This document shows positions 1-8,453 of a stretch of DNA of 64,000 nt, piece after piece. The stretch is taken from assembly GCA_944391215.1 (NCBI GenBank), contig CALXSR010000011.1:1-64000 (forward strand), given 5' to 3'. Position numbers and translations under genes: made by a program. The first letter of the stretch is position 1. Each line of letters starts with the position of its first letter. The notes under the pieces are model-generated. The model was not told the origin of the DNA. It searched no databases and was given only the letters and a program-made list of their open reading frames with translations. The stretch is from an uncultured Clostridia bacterium (GTDB taxonomy: Bacteria; Bacillota; Dehalobacteriia; UBA4068; CALXSR01).

Positions 1-2
1 GC

Positions 3-374
3 ATACCAATAGAAGCTATTGAAGATATCGTAGACTGGGAAGAAGTCCCCATAGATTGGACAAAAGGCGGCAAAGAATATTTTGCTTTACAGGTAAAGGG
101 CGATAGCATGTATCCGGAATATCTACCGGATGATGTTGTCATTTTGCAAAAAACCCCAGTTTGTGAAAGCGGCGATGATTGCGTAGTATACGTTAACGGC
201 TATAATGCTACATTAAAACGAATTATCAAAAATGAGGATGGCAGCTTAACCATTAAGCCAATTAACACCAATTACGCACCGCAAACCTTTTCAGCAGAAG
301 AAATTGAAAAATTACCTGTCACCATAGGAGGAATCGTAGTAGAGTTGAGGCGTAAACGAAAAAACAAACTATAA
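3..374 (+). CDS. Phage-type repressor, S24/LexA-like C-terminal domain (partial, 5' end missing)
   Basis: The reading frame is open from the left edge, so the N-terminal helix-turn-helix of this repressor lies outside the window. The visible part is a S24 peptidase fold: the serine of the GDSM motif (codons near 99-110) and the lysine of ATLKRI about 35 residues later form the expected Ser-Lys dyad for RecA-stimulated self-cleavage. Such proteins keep prophages or integrative elements silent until DNA damage. It sits 1.3 kb upstream of a large serine recombinase on the same strand, which fits a lysogeny-type control gene of the same element. The family is clear; the target operators are not visible. 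Confidence 0.8.
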   Translation: MPIEAIEDIVDWEEVPIDWTKGGKEYFALQVKGDSMYPEYLPDDVVILQKTPVCESGDDCVVYVNGYNATLKRIIKNEDGSLTIKPINTNYAPQTFSAEEIEKLPVTIGGIVVELRRKRKNKL

Positions 375-403
375 TATATCACTCTATAACGAATTACAAC
401 CTT

Positions 404-509
404 GTCGCCCTCCCTTGTGGAGAGCGTGGGTTGAAATAAATATATCGGGCAACTGCGTTGGAACCCTGCCGGCAAAGTCGCTCTCCGCAAGGAGGGTGTG
501 GATCGAAAT
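404..509 (+). CRISPR. Two-repeat CRISPR-like unit (type I-C-like repeats) with one spacer
   Basis: Two imperfect 33-34 base repeats lie at 404-437 and 477-509. Both begin GTCGC, hold an inverted repeat (GCCCTCC/GGAGAGC and GCTCTCC/GGAGGGT) and end in GAAAT, as type I-C repeats do. The 34-39 bases between them (exact length depends on the boundary, since both repeats continue AAATA) match the serine recombinase gene at about 2402-2437: the last 24 bases of the spacer are identical, and the 5' part carries a few substitutions and a one-base gap. No cas genes are in the window. It may be an orphan mini-array or a decayed array end. The repeats differ from each other at several bases, which argues for decay. 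Confidence 0.6.
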
Positions 510-532
510 AAATAAATAAATGGAGTAATTAT

Positions 533-1555
533 ATGGTTCCTAATGAAGTAAAACAAAACAATATTATCCTTTACCAAACGGAAGAAGGGAATATGACCGT
601 ATCTGTGGTGTTTAAAGATGAAACCTTTTGGCTTACCCAAAAAGCCATGTCGGAATTGTTTGACGTGCAAACACCAGCAATTAGCAAACATCTTAAAAGT
701 ATTTTTGCCGAAGGAGAGCTGGACGAAAAAGTGGTTATTTCTAAAATGGAAACAACCACGCAACACGGGGCGATCTCGGGGAAAACCCAGACAAGAGATA
801 CTCAATTCTACAATCTGGACGCTATTATTGCCGTAGGTTATCGCGTTAATTCCAAAAGAGCTACCCAATTTCGCCGTTGGGCTACCCAAGCTTTAAAAGA
901 GTATATCATTAAAGGTTTTGTTATCAATGATGATTTATTAAAAAACGGTAGACCATTTGGGAAAGACTATTTTGATGAATTACTGGAAAGAATCAAAGAA
1001 ATTCGGGCCAGTGAACGAAGGTTCTATCAAAAAATTACTGATATCTATGCACAATGCAGCTATGACTATAATGCAAATAGTGAAACCACAAAGCAATTTT
1101 TCGGGACTGTGCAAAACAAATTACTATTTGCAATTACGGGGCAAACTGCATCGGAAATCATTGCCGAACGCGTAGATAGTCAAAAAGAACATATGGGACT
1201 CACTACATGGAAAAACGCTCCTGAGGGGAAAATTTTGCAATCGGATGTTACTATTTCTAAAAATTATTTAACACAAGAGGAACTCAGCGGCCTAAATGAT
1301 ATTGTAAATATGTATCTGGATTACGCAGAAAACCAAGCAAAAAGAAATCGTCTTATGTCTATGGCTGATTGGGCAAACCGTTTAGACAGCTTTCTAAAAT
1401 TTAATGAATATGAACTTCTAAACAATCTTGGAAAGGTGTCCCGTGAGGTAGCAGATAGTTTGGCTATTTCAGAATATAGAAAATTCCGCATTGAACAAGA
1501 TAAACAATTTCAATCTGATTTTGACAAACAAACGCAAAAGTATTTAAAAAAGTGA
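533..1555 (+). CDS. rhuM: RhuM family protein (virulence_RhuM domain)
   Basis: The 340-residue product has the RhuM family architecture. An N-terminal winged-helix-like segment (FWLTQKAMSELFDVQTPAISKHLK, residues ~26-50) is followed by the conserved RDTQFYNLDAIIAVGYRVNS and RATQFRRWATQAL blocks (~85-120), then a long helical C-terminal part. RhuM genes are common on prophages, islands and beside restriction loci; no molecular function is established. The start is supported by GGAG 8 bases upstream. The gene is bracketed by CRISPR-like repeats in inverted orientation (477-509 and 1656-1688), so it looks like cargo of the element ending with the downstream recombinase. Confidence 0.88.
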   Translation: MVPNEVKQNNIILYQTEEGNMTVSVVFKDETFWLTQKAMSELFDVQTPAISKHLKSIFAEGELDEKVVISKMETTTQHGAISGKTQTRDTQFYNLDAIIAVGYRVNSKRATQFRRWATQALKEYIIKGFVINDDLLKNGRPFGKDYFDELLERIKEIRASERRFYQKITDIYAQCSYDYNANSETTKQFFGTVQNKLLFAITGQTASEIIAERVDSQKEHMGLTTWKNAPEGKILQSDVTISKNYLTQEELSGLNDIVNMYLDYAENQAKRNRLMSMADWANRLDSFLKFNEYELLNNLGKVSREVADSLAISEYRKFRIEQDKQFQSDFDKQTQKYLKK

Positions 1556-1655
1556 GATTTTTTATTTGCGAATAGTGTAGTTTCATAAGTTAGTTAAACA
1601 AAATAAAAGGCCCCCTACTCTGCCCCAACAGGATAAGGGAACTACAGATTATGCA

Positions 1656-1688
1656 ATTTCAGCCCACGCACTCCTTGCGAAGAGCGTA
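1656..1688 (-). repeat. Solitary CRISPR-like repeat, inverted relative to the 404-509 pair
   Basis: Read on the minus strand this 33-base stretch starts TACGCTCTTCGCAAGGAG and ends GGGCTGAAAT. It aligns over its whole length to the repeat at 477-509, including the palindromic arms around the GCAA loop. It lies 35 bases before the recombinase start and faces the other way. No second copy follows it within 100 bases on either side, so no further spacer can be defined. It could be a stranded array end left by rearrangement or a hairpin element carried by the mobile DNA. Confidence 0.5.
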
Positions 1689-1723
1689 GGAAAAAAACAA
1701 AAAATAAAGAAAGAAATAAAAAG

Positions 1724-3169
1724 ATGAAGTATGCTGCCGCTTATATCCGTGTCAGTACCAACGATCAAACAGAATATTCGCCAGAAGCACAAAAAAAAGC
1801 CATTGCCAAATACGCCAAAGACAATGGCTATGTTTTGTTGCCTGAAAACATCTATGTGGACGAAGGCATTTCCGGCCGTAAAGCCGAAAAAAGACCAGCC
1901 TTTATGCAAATGATTGCTGCCGCCAAAAGCAAAGAAAAACCATTTGAAGTTATTTTAGTACATAAATTTGATCGTTTTGCCCGTTCCCGCGAAGACAGCG
2001 TAGTATATAAATCGCTTTTAAAAAAAGAATGCGGCGTGAAAGTAATCTCCATTACCGAAAGCATAGAAGATGACAAATTTTCTATCATCCTGGAAGCAAT
2101 GATGGAGGCTATGGCCGAATATTACAGCATCAACCTATCCGAGGAAGTAAAAAAAGGCATGACGGAAAAGCATTTGCGCGGCGAACTGCAAGCAACCCCC
2201 GCCTTTGGCTATACGGTAAAGGATAATATATTAGTTCCCGTGCCGGATGAAGCCGCTTTGGTCCAAGAAATCTTTCGCAAGTTTATTGCCGGATCCGGTT
2301 ATTATGCAATCGCACGCTGGTTAAATGATCTTGGAATCAAAACCCACCGCGGAAACCGTTTTGAAAATAGATCCATTGAATACATCATTCGCAATCCTGT
2401 TTATGTGGGCAAGCTGCGTTGGAACCCTGCCGGCAAATCGCGCCGAGATTTTAAAAACGAAAGCATCATATTATCCGCTGGAAAACACGAAGCTATTATA
2501 GACCAAAATACCTGGGAAGAAGCACAAAAAAGGGTGGAAATAATGAAAACGCGACATAAATATCACGAATTACCGATGGAACGGAAAAAAGACTGGTTAT
2601 CCGGTTTGGTATATTGCGCGGCCTGCGGTACCACATTGGTATTTGCCAAACCGCATTATTGGAAATGCAATAATTATACCAAAGGCGCTTGCCGCTTTAG
2701 TCAACACATTGCCGATGAATTACTAAAAGAAGCTATTTTAAACACTATGCGCCAGGATGCGGAAACAGAATACCTGTTAAACTATAATGAAATCCATGCG
2801 AATAAAAAAGGACTTGACGAATGGACCACTTTAGAGGCAAAATTAAAGAAAGTACAACATAGTATTCAGCGGTTACGCGAAGCATTTTTGGCTGGGGCAG
2901 AATCCGTTGAAGAATATAAACAAACAAAACAAACCTTGGAAGAGGAAGCGGCTAATATTCAATGGCAATTGGAACAGTTGAAGAAAAAAGAACCGGGCAG
3001 GAATTATAATGCTGAATTAAAATCAGCGATCAAAGAAGCCTTGGCTGTTTTAGAATCCACTACCGCCACCATGGAAGAAAAATATAATGCCGCCCATGGC
3101 ATCATTGAAAAATGCATTTGGGATAAAGAGAAAAACACATTGCAAATATACTACTTCTACCCATTTTAA
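1724..3169 (+). CDS. Large serine recombinase (site-specific integrase/excisionase)
   Basis: The 481-residue product has the standard order of a large serine integrase. A resolvase catalytic domain comes first, with nucleophile Ser11 in YIRVSTNDQ and the VHKFDRFARS motif. A recombinase domain follows (FGYTVKD to YVGKLRWNPAGK), then a zinc ribbon (CAACGTTL to YTKGACRF, residues ~298-325) and a C-terminal coiled coil (~365-430). It would integrate or excise the element at attP/attB. The stop codon is only 26 bases before a truncated catalase gene, the place where an att junction is expected. The ribosome site is weak (purine-rich, no clear GGAGG). The segment at ~2402-2437 is the match of the spacer at 438-476. 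Confidence 0.95.
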   Translation: MKYAAAYIRVSTNDQTEYSPEAQKKAIAKYAKDNGYVLLPENIYVDEGISGRKAEKRPAFMQMIAAAKSKEKPFEVILVHKFDRFARSREDSVVYKSLLKKECGVKVISITESIEDDKFSIILEAMMEAMAEYYSINLSEEVKKGMTEKHLRGELQATPAFGYTVKDNILVPVPDEAALVQEIFRKFIAGSGYYAIARWLNDLGIKTHRGNRFENRSIEYIIRNPVYVGKLRWNPAGKSRRDFKNESIILSAGKHEAIIDQNTWEEAQKRVEIMKTRHKYHELPMERKKDWLSGLVYCAACGTTLVFAKPHYWKCNNYTKGACRFSQHIADELLKEAILNTMRQDAETEYLLNYNEIHANKKGLDEWTTLEAKLKKVQHSIQRLREAFLAGAESVEEYKQTKQTLEEEAANIQWQLEQLKKKEPGRNYNAELKSAIKEALAVLESTTATMEEKYNAAHGIIEKCIWDKEKNTLQIYYFYPF

Positions 3170-3195
3170 CAGGGAGAAAGCTCTATCATAGTTAA

Positions 3196-3699
3196 ATGAA
3201 GTATGGTGGGCCAGATGGCGAACTGGCAGCCAGTCTGCGCTATCTCAACCAGAGATATACAATGCCCAATAACAAAACAAAAGCATTGCTTACAGATATT
3301 GGCACAGAAGAATTAGCCCATATGGAAATGGTAGCAGCCATGGTTTATCAACTCATAAAAGACGCTACCCCGCAACAAATCAAAGATGCCGGCATGGATA
3401 CTTATTATGTAGACCGCGGTAAAGATTTATTTTATGTTGATGCCAACGGCAATCCTTGGACCGCCGCCTATATTGCCGCTAAAGGGGATCCAATTGCAAA
3501 TTTAACAGAAAATATGGATGCCGAACAAAAAGCACGTGCCACTTACAATCATTTATTAGATTTTTCGGACGATCCCGGTGCTACGGATACCTTACGTTAT
3601 TTAAGAGAAAGAGAAGTTGTGCACTTTCAACGGTTTGGAGAAGCTTTAACCGAAATTCAGGATAGTTTCTTTAGCCGCAAAGTGTTCTATAAAGACTAA
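3196..3699 (+). pseudogene. cotJC: Manganese catalase CotJC, 3' portion only (N-terminus missing)
   Basis: From YGGPDGELAASLRYLNQRY onward this is CotJC/manganese catalase. The metal-ligand regions are present: Glu in GPDGELA, Glu-His in EELAHMEM, and Glu/His in EREVVHFQRF. Family members normally have about 30 more N-terminal residues. Here an in-frame TAA (3193-3195) directly precedes the first ATG, and the only purine-rich site (GGGAG, 3174-3178) is about 18 bases away, so translation is doubtful. The coding part is otherwise undamaged through the stop, as expected for a gene recently or reversibly split by the adjacent serine-recombinase element. A simple truncated relic is the alternative. 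The 5' half with cotJA/cotJB should lie beyond the left edge if the element is intact. Confidence 0.85.
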
Positions 3700-3773
3700 A
3701 AAATATCAAATAAAAGGCAGGATTTGTATCAACTACTTATCCTTTACCTAATAATATTTCAGTTACTATTATG

Positions 3774-3811
3774 GCGTAACCCAATACAAGGGTTACGCTA
3801 TAATTTTTTTT
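3774..3811 (+). terminator. Rho-independent terminator after cotJC
   Basis: A perfect 9-bp stem GCGTAACCC/GGGTTACGC with a 7-base loop is followed by TATAATTTTTTTT. It ends transcription from the cotJC side. Confidence 0.9.
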
Positions 3812-4252
3812 GCAATTCATTCTGTGTATGATTATTTCCCAATATTGCGATAAATCCGTTTCCATCTATTATCCTTAATACAAAGAGAACGGATCAGTCC
3901 TCATGAATAAATAGTCTCTTTTCAATATGATGATATTGAAAAGAATTTGCCTGAAAAATCCTCTTTTAGCTTATAAAAGTATACAGACTCATTTTAGCAA
4001 ATATATTTACCCGTCCAGAAGTTAATTTACTGATTTTAGAAAACTTAATACCCATTAAAAAGTCTTTTTTATTTTTATCTATTGAATGCAAATAGGAATG
4101 CAAATTCGCATAAAAAACCGGACATCCATTTGCCAATCGATGTCCGTAATTTTTCAGGAACCCAGTTATCCTATACCTATCTATCAAAAAAAATCAACCT
4201 TTGCCTGCTTCAATCATTCCTTTTCCTCATTTAAATCCCACAAAGAAACGGG
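3812..4252. other. Gene-free spacer between the cotJC fragment and the decayed GGDEF-EAL gene
   Basis: No reading frame with a ribosome site or recognisable motif was seen on either strand, and no further att-like repeat stood out. It may contain eroded sequence belonging to the neighbouring pseudogene, but nothing can be named. Confidence 0.5.
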
Positions 4253-6407
4253 TTACCCTGTCTGCTGCGATTCTAAAAACTGCATAATTTTTTCTTTCGC
4301 TAAAGGACGGGAAAAAGAAAAGCCTTGCGCAACATCGCGGTTAGCCGCTATTAAAAACTCTACTTGATGTTTTGCTTCCATCCCCTCCGAAACAATCGAT
4401 AAATGCAGAGATTTCGCTAAATAAATTGTATAAATAGCGATATTTTTACTTTTTTCATCATCTTCCAGCCCATCAAAAACGATTTATCCAATTTCAAATC
4501 CCGAATAAAGTGCTTGGTAAAAGGCAAGTCATTTAAAATGACGCTTTCCGTCATTTCAATTTCCAACAAGTCCCCTGGGATTTGGTATTTTCGCATGGTT
4601 TCGGTTATAAACTGTAACAAATCTGCCTGGTAAAGCTCAATACGCGAATGCAATCCTTTTTCCCGGAATTTTGTTAAATCACTGCAGACTTGCGTCCACA
4701 CCAAACGGCCAATTTCTACAATTAAGCCGCTTTTTTCCGCAACTGGAATAAAAGCAGATGGCAACATAAAACCTTTTCCGGATGTACCCAACGAATCAAC
4801 GCTTCAAAGCCAACCACATCATAATTTTGCAAAGCTACTTTTAGCTGATAATAAACCAAAAACTGCTTTTCGCGAATAGCAACTTTCATATCCTGTATCA
4901 TCTGGTTTTCTTCTGTTAATTGTTCTCGCATTTGCTCATTGAATACAGCTAAACAACCCTTATATTGCCCCTTTTTGACTATATAACGGGCAATATTAGC
5001 CCGATTAATCATATTGTTCATATCTAATTTTTCTTCTTTTTTTATCAAGTAAATACCCATTGATAAAGAAATATCAATATTCGTTTGTCCATCCGGCTTC
5101 ACATTTTTTAAGCATGCACAAACTTCCTCCGCCTTTTTGGTTACCTCACTAATTTCATGATGATAATCATATAAAACGCCAAAATAATCATTGGAAAGGC
5201 GGGCATAAATAGACTTTTCTCCAAAAACGCTACGCAAAACGGTAGCAACATAGCGTAACACATCATCGCAAAAGATATACCCAAAAGTATCATTAATTAA
5301 TTTAAAATTATCAATATCAAAATAATAAAGCGCACAACTTTTACTGCCCCCATTATGCAACTGTTTTTCACATGCCGTATAAAAGCTATGATAATTACCA
5401 ATTTGGGTTAGCGGATCAATAAAAGCCATATGGAATAACACTTGATCGTTCTTTTTTTTATTTTTGGTGATGAAGGCAATAATTACCAAAAATATAACAA
5501 TTAGAACCGTCACAAAAAGCAGCGTTTGTTGAATGATGCGGGCCGAACGGTTAAAAACTACCACAGAAGGCAACACCGCCAATAAACTCCAGTCATTTAC
5601 TCCACTTATTGAAGAGCAACCAATATAACTATCCCTATCATGGAAAGACAAACGTAACGTTTTTGTCTGATCTCCCAATAAAGCCCTCTGGAAAGTGTCT
5701 ATTTCCTCCGCTGTATTATATGGCGCCATCACATCAATCATATTTTTGCCAATTTCTTCTCGATTCGGTACAAAAATAATTAAACCATTGCTATCGACAA
5801 TATAAGAACTGCCCGTACCGTTAAAAAAGGAAATTTGCAATGCTTGCACCAAACTTGTCGATTCATTGGTAGCAAACAATACCGTTTGTGGTATCTCATC
5901 TTTAAACACCGGTACCGCATACACAACAATTTGCCGCTCGCTATCTGTTCTATCCCATATAGGCTGAGAAACGACACTAACACCTGTCATAGCAGCTTGG
6001 TAATAGTCTCTACCTCCCACATAAAAAGTATAGCAGTGGTATGCAACATTCCCTTCGCATTTACATAACCAATACGTAAATAATTCTCTCTTTCCACTTC
6101 CGGCGCCATGCGTTCAAGTTTTTGCCTAATTGTTAAGGAGTCGTCTTGAATCATAGGAGAATCCGATAATACTTCTAAAACTTTTATTTCTTTTGCAACA
6201 GGCTTTTGGCTAATTTAGCCCCTTGTTCCGCTACTTCGCCAATATGACTACCTATTTCTTCTTCTAATAAATAGTATTATTCACATAAAGAATGGCAAAA
6301 AGAACAAAAATAGTCAACAAAACTACAGATAACACAATATACTGTGGCAATTTGCTTTTATGGACAGAACTTTGCTCAGTAAAACTTTGATTTTGCCCAA
6401 ATTGCAT
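4253..6407 (-). pseudogene. Decayed membrane GGDEF-EAL (c-di-GMP turnover) gene
   Basis: The minus strand holds successive pieces of one protein in different frames. They are: an N-terminal membrane helix (PQYIVLSVVLLTIFVLFAIL); a dCache-like sensor (GGRDYYQAA); a second membrane segment; a GGDEF domain (LTQIGNYHSF start, degenerate active-site loop RLSNDYFGVLY); and an EAL domain broken over two frames (EALIRWVHPEK, then MLPSAFIPVAEKSG). The tail VSEGMEAKHQVEFLIAANR runs to TAA at 4253-4255 in a further frame. The EAL centre has lost the segment that normally carries DDFGTGYS. At least four frameshifts and one deletion make it non-functional. It is unrelated in position to the intact EAL gene at 25.2-26.5 kb. 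The start codon is approximate. Confidence 0.85.
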
Positions 6408-6495
6408 CTGTAGCGCTTCTTTCCCAATGAGTCCTTCTAGGTAAAAATACCCAATTATTATTATAACAGTCCATTCAGCTATAGAACAATAGATA

Positions 6496-6529
6496 AAAGA
6501 GAAAAGGCGATAAAACGCCTTTTCTCTTT
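6496..6529. terminator. Bidirectional terminator after the ABC exporter operon
   Basis: A 14-bp perfect stem AAAGAGAAAAGGCG/CGCCTTTTCTCTTT with a 6-base loop lies 104 bases past the stop of the downstream ABC gene. T-rich runs occur on the relevant strand. Confidence 0.75.
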
Positions 6530-6632
6530 GCTTTTAGTTCCCATTATAATGATTGATAAATCATAGCTACCCAATGGATAAGCATGGGCGGTAAGGAAAT
6601 ATCATAGCACCAACCCGTTTAGGGAGTACCAA

Positions 6633-8453
6633 TTAAGCCAAATTATTTTCGGCAAACTGGCTATTGTACAAATCAGCATAAAAACCGCCTTGCGCCAACA
6701 ATTGTTGATGCGTTCCCTTTTCCACAATATCACCTTCCCGCATTACCAAAATCATATCAGCATTTTTAATTGTAGAAAGCCTGTGGGCAATTACAAAACT
6801 GGTACGATTTTCCATCAAGGTATTCATCGCTTTTTGAATCAATAATTCTGTTCTTGTATCAACAGAACTGGTCGCTTCATCCAAAATTAAAATAGGCGGA
6901 TCGGATAAAAGCGCGCGCGCAATGGTAATTAACTGCCTTTGTCCTTGCGAAATATTACTGGCTTCTTCGTTGATCACCATATCATAGCCACCCGGCAAAG
7001 TTTTAATAAAACCGTGGGCATGCGCGGCTTTTGCGGCTTTTTTTACATCTTCATCACTGGCGTCTAATTTGCCATAACGAATATTTTCTCGAATACTACC
7101 GGTAAATAGCCAAGCATCTTGTAATACAATCGCGATATCATTACGCAAATCAACCCGACTCATATCCCGGATGTCCACACCATCCACCATAATACGACCG
7201 CCTTTAATATCGTAAAAGCGCAGTAATAAGTTGATTAAAGTCGTTTTCCCAGCGCCTGTCGGCCCCACAATAGCCACTTTTTGTCCGGCTTTTACCGAAA
7301 GGTTTAAATCTTGGATTAAAATAGTATCGTCACTGTAGCCAAACTTCACATGTTCAAAAACCACGTCGCCTTTTACCTCGGATAAAATAACAGGATTCGC
7401 CGTATCCGGAGCTTCTTCCGTTGCATCTAAAAACTGGAAAATCCGTTCTCCAGCTGCTGCAGTCGACTGTAAAATATTAGCAATATTTGCAGTTTGGTTA
7501 ATGGGTTGTGAAAATTGGCGCAAATACTGAATAAAAGCCTGAATATCTCCTACTAACAAACTACCGCGCACAACGCCATAACCACCCACTACTGCCACCA
7601 ATACATAACCAATATTGCTCATAAATTGGATACAAGGCATGATTATACTAGAAACAAATTGCGCTTTCCAAGCATTTTTATATAGCGTGTGGTTTAAATT
7701 GTTAAACTCAGCTACCGTATCATTTTCTTTACCAAAAGCTTGAATGACCTGATGACCGGAGTACATTTCCTCTACATAACCATTTACCGCACCTAATGCT
7801 CTTTGTTGTCCTCTAAAAAAACCTTGTGATTTTTTTACTACCAACATAGAAATCAAAAAGGAAAAAGGCAAAGTAATCAAACCGATTAAGGTAAGCTGCC
7901 AACTAATGCTTAACATCATAATAAAAACCAAAATAATGGTGCTGACAGAAGTAATAATTTGATCCAAACTTTGTTGCATAGAATTTGAAACCGTGTCCAC
8001 ATCATTGGTAACCCGGCTTAACACGTCACCAAAAGTATTAGTATCAAAATAATTTAAAGGCAATTTCGCCAATTTATGATCAATAGACTTCCGCAAATCA
8101 TACATGGTTCTTTGCGCTACACCAGTCATAATATAGTTTTGAATATAACGGAAAAAGGCGCTACAAAAATAAACGCTCGCTAAAAGAAGCAATATTTTGC
8201 TTAGTTTTCCCATATTAATACCAAAACCATTGCCCCCAAAGGCTTCGCCAATACCGGCAGCAATTTCATTCGTGGCGCTGGCTAAAATTTTAGGGGCAAA
8301 AGCAGTACAAAATACCCCGATTACCGCCAAAACAATAACTAGGATAATGCGAAAACGATAGGGTTTCATATAGCCAAATAAACGGGCGAAGGTTCCCTTC
8401 ATATCTTTTGGCTTATGATCATCAAATCTTCTGTTCTGATTCATTCTGCTCAT
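6633..8453 (-). CDS. ABC exporter, fused permease-ATPase (half B of heterodimer)
   Basis: The product has 606 residues. Six membrane helices (ABC type-1 fold, ~30-330) are followed by an ATPase domain with Walker A (GPTGAGKTT), Q-loop (VLQDAWLF), signature NISQGQRQL and Walker B (ILILDEATSS). The signature deviates from LSGGQ, as often seen in one half of heterodimeric multidrug exporters. Its start overlaps the stop of the upstream half by 4 bases (ATGA) with GGAGG just upstream, so translation is coupled. Together with the 8450-10177 protein it would form one exporter at the cytoplasmic membrane, under the MarR regulator first in the operon. The substrate cannot be read from sequence. Confidence 0.93.
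   Translation of the reverse strand: MSRMNQNRRFDDHKPKDMKGTFARLFGYMKPYRFRIILVIVLAVIGVFCTAFAPKILASATNEIAAGIGEAFGGNGFGINMGKLSKILLLLASVYFCSAFFRYIQNYIMTGVAQRTMYDLRKSIDHKLAKLPLNYFDTNTFGDVLSRVTNDVDTVSNSMQQSLDQIITSVSTIILVFIMMLSISWQLTLIGLITLPFSFLISMLVVKKSQGFFRGQQRALGAVNGYVEEMYSGHQVIQAFGKENDTVAEFNNLNHTLYKNAWKAQFVSSIIMPCIQFMSNIGYVLVAVVGGYGVVRGSLLVGDIQAFIQYLRQFSQPINQTANIANILQSTAAAGERIFQFLDATEEAPDTANPVILSEVKGDVVFEHVKFGYSDDTILIQDLNLSVKAGQKVAIVGPTGAGKTTLINLLLRFYDIKGGRIMVDGVDIRDMSRVDLRNDIAIVLQDAWLFTGSIRENIRYGKLDASDEDVKKAAKAAHAHGFIKTLPGGYDMVINEEASNISQGQRQLITIARALLSDPPILILDEATSSVDTRTELLIQKAMNTLMENRTSFVIAHRLSTIKNADMILVMREGDIVEKGTHQQLLAQGGFYADLYNSQFAENNLA

Noticed and set aside
404-1688. A functional CRISPR-Cas locus
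   Set aside because: Only three imperfect repeats and no cas genes are visible in the window, so only a mini-array or relic can be claimed.
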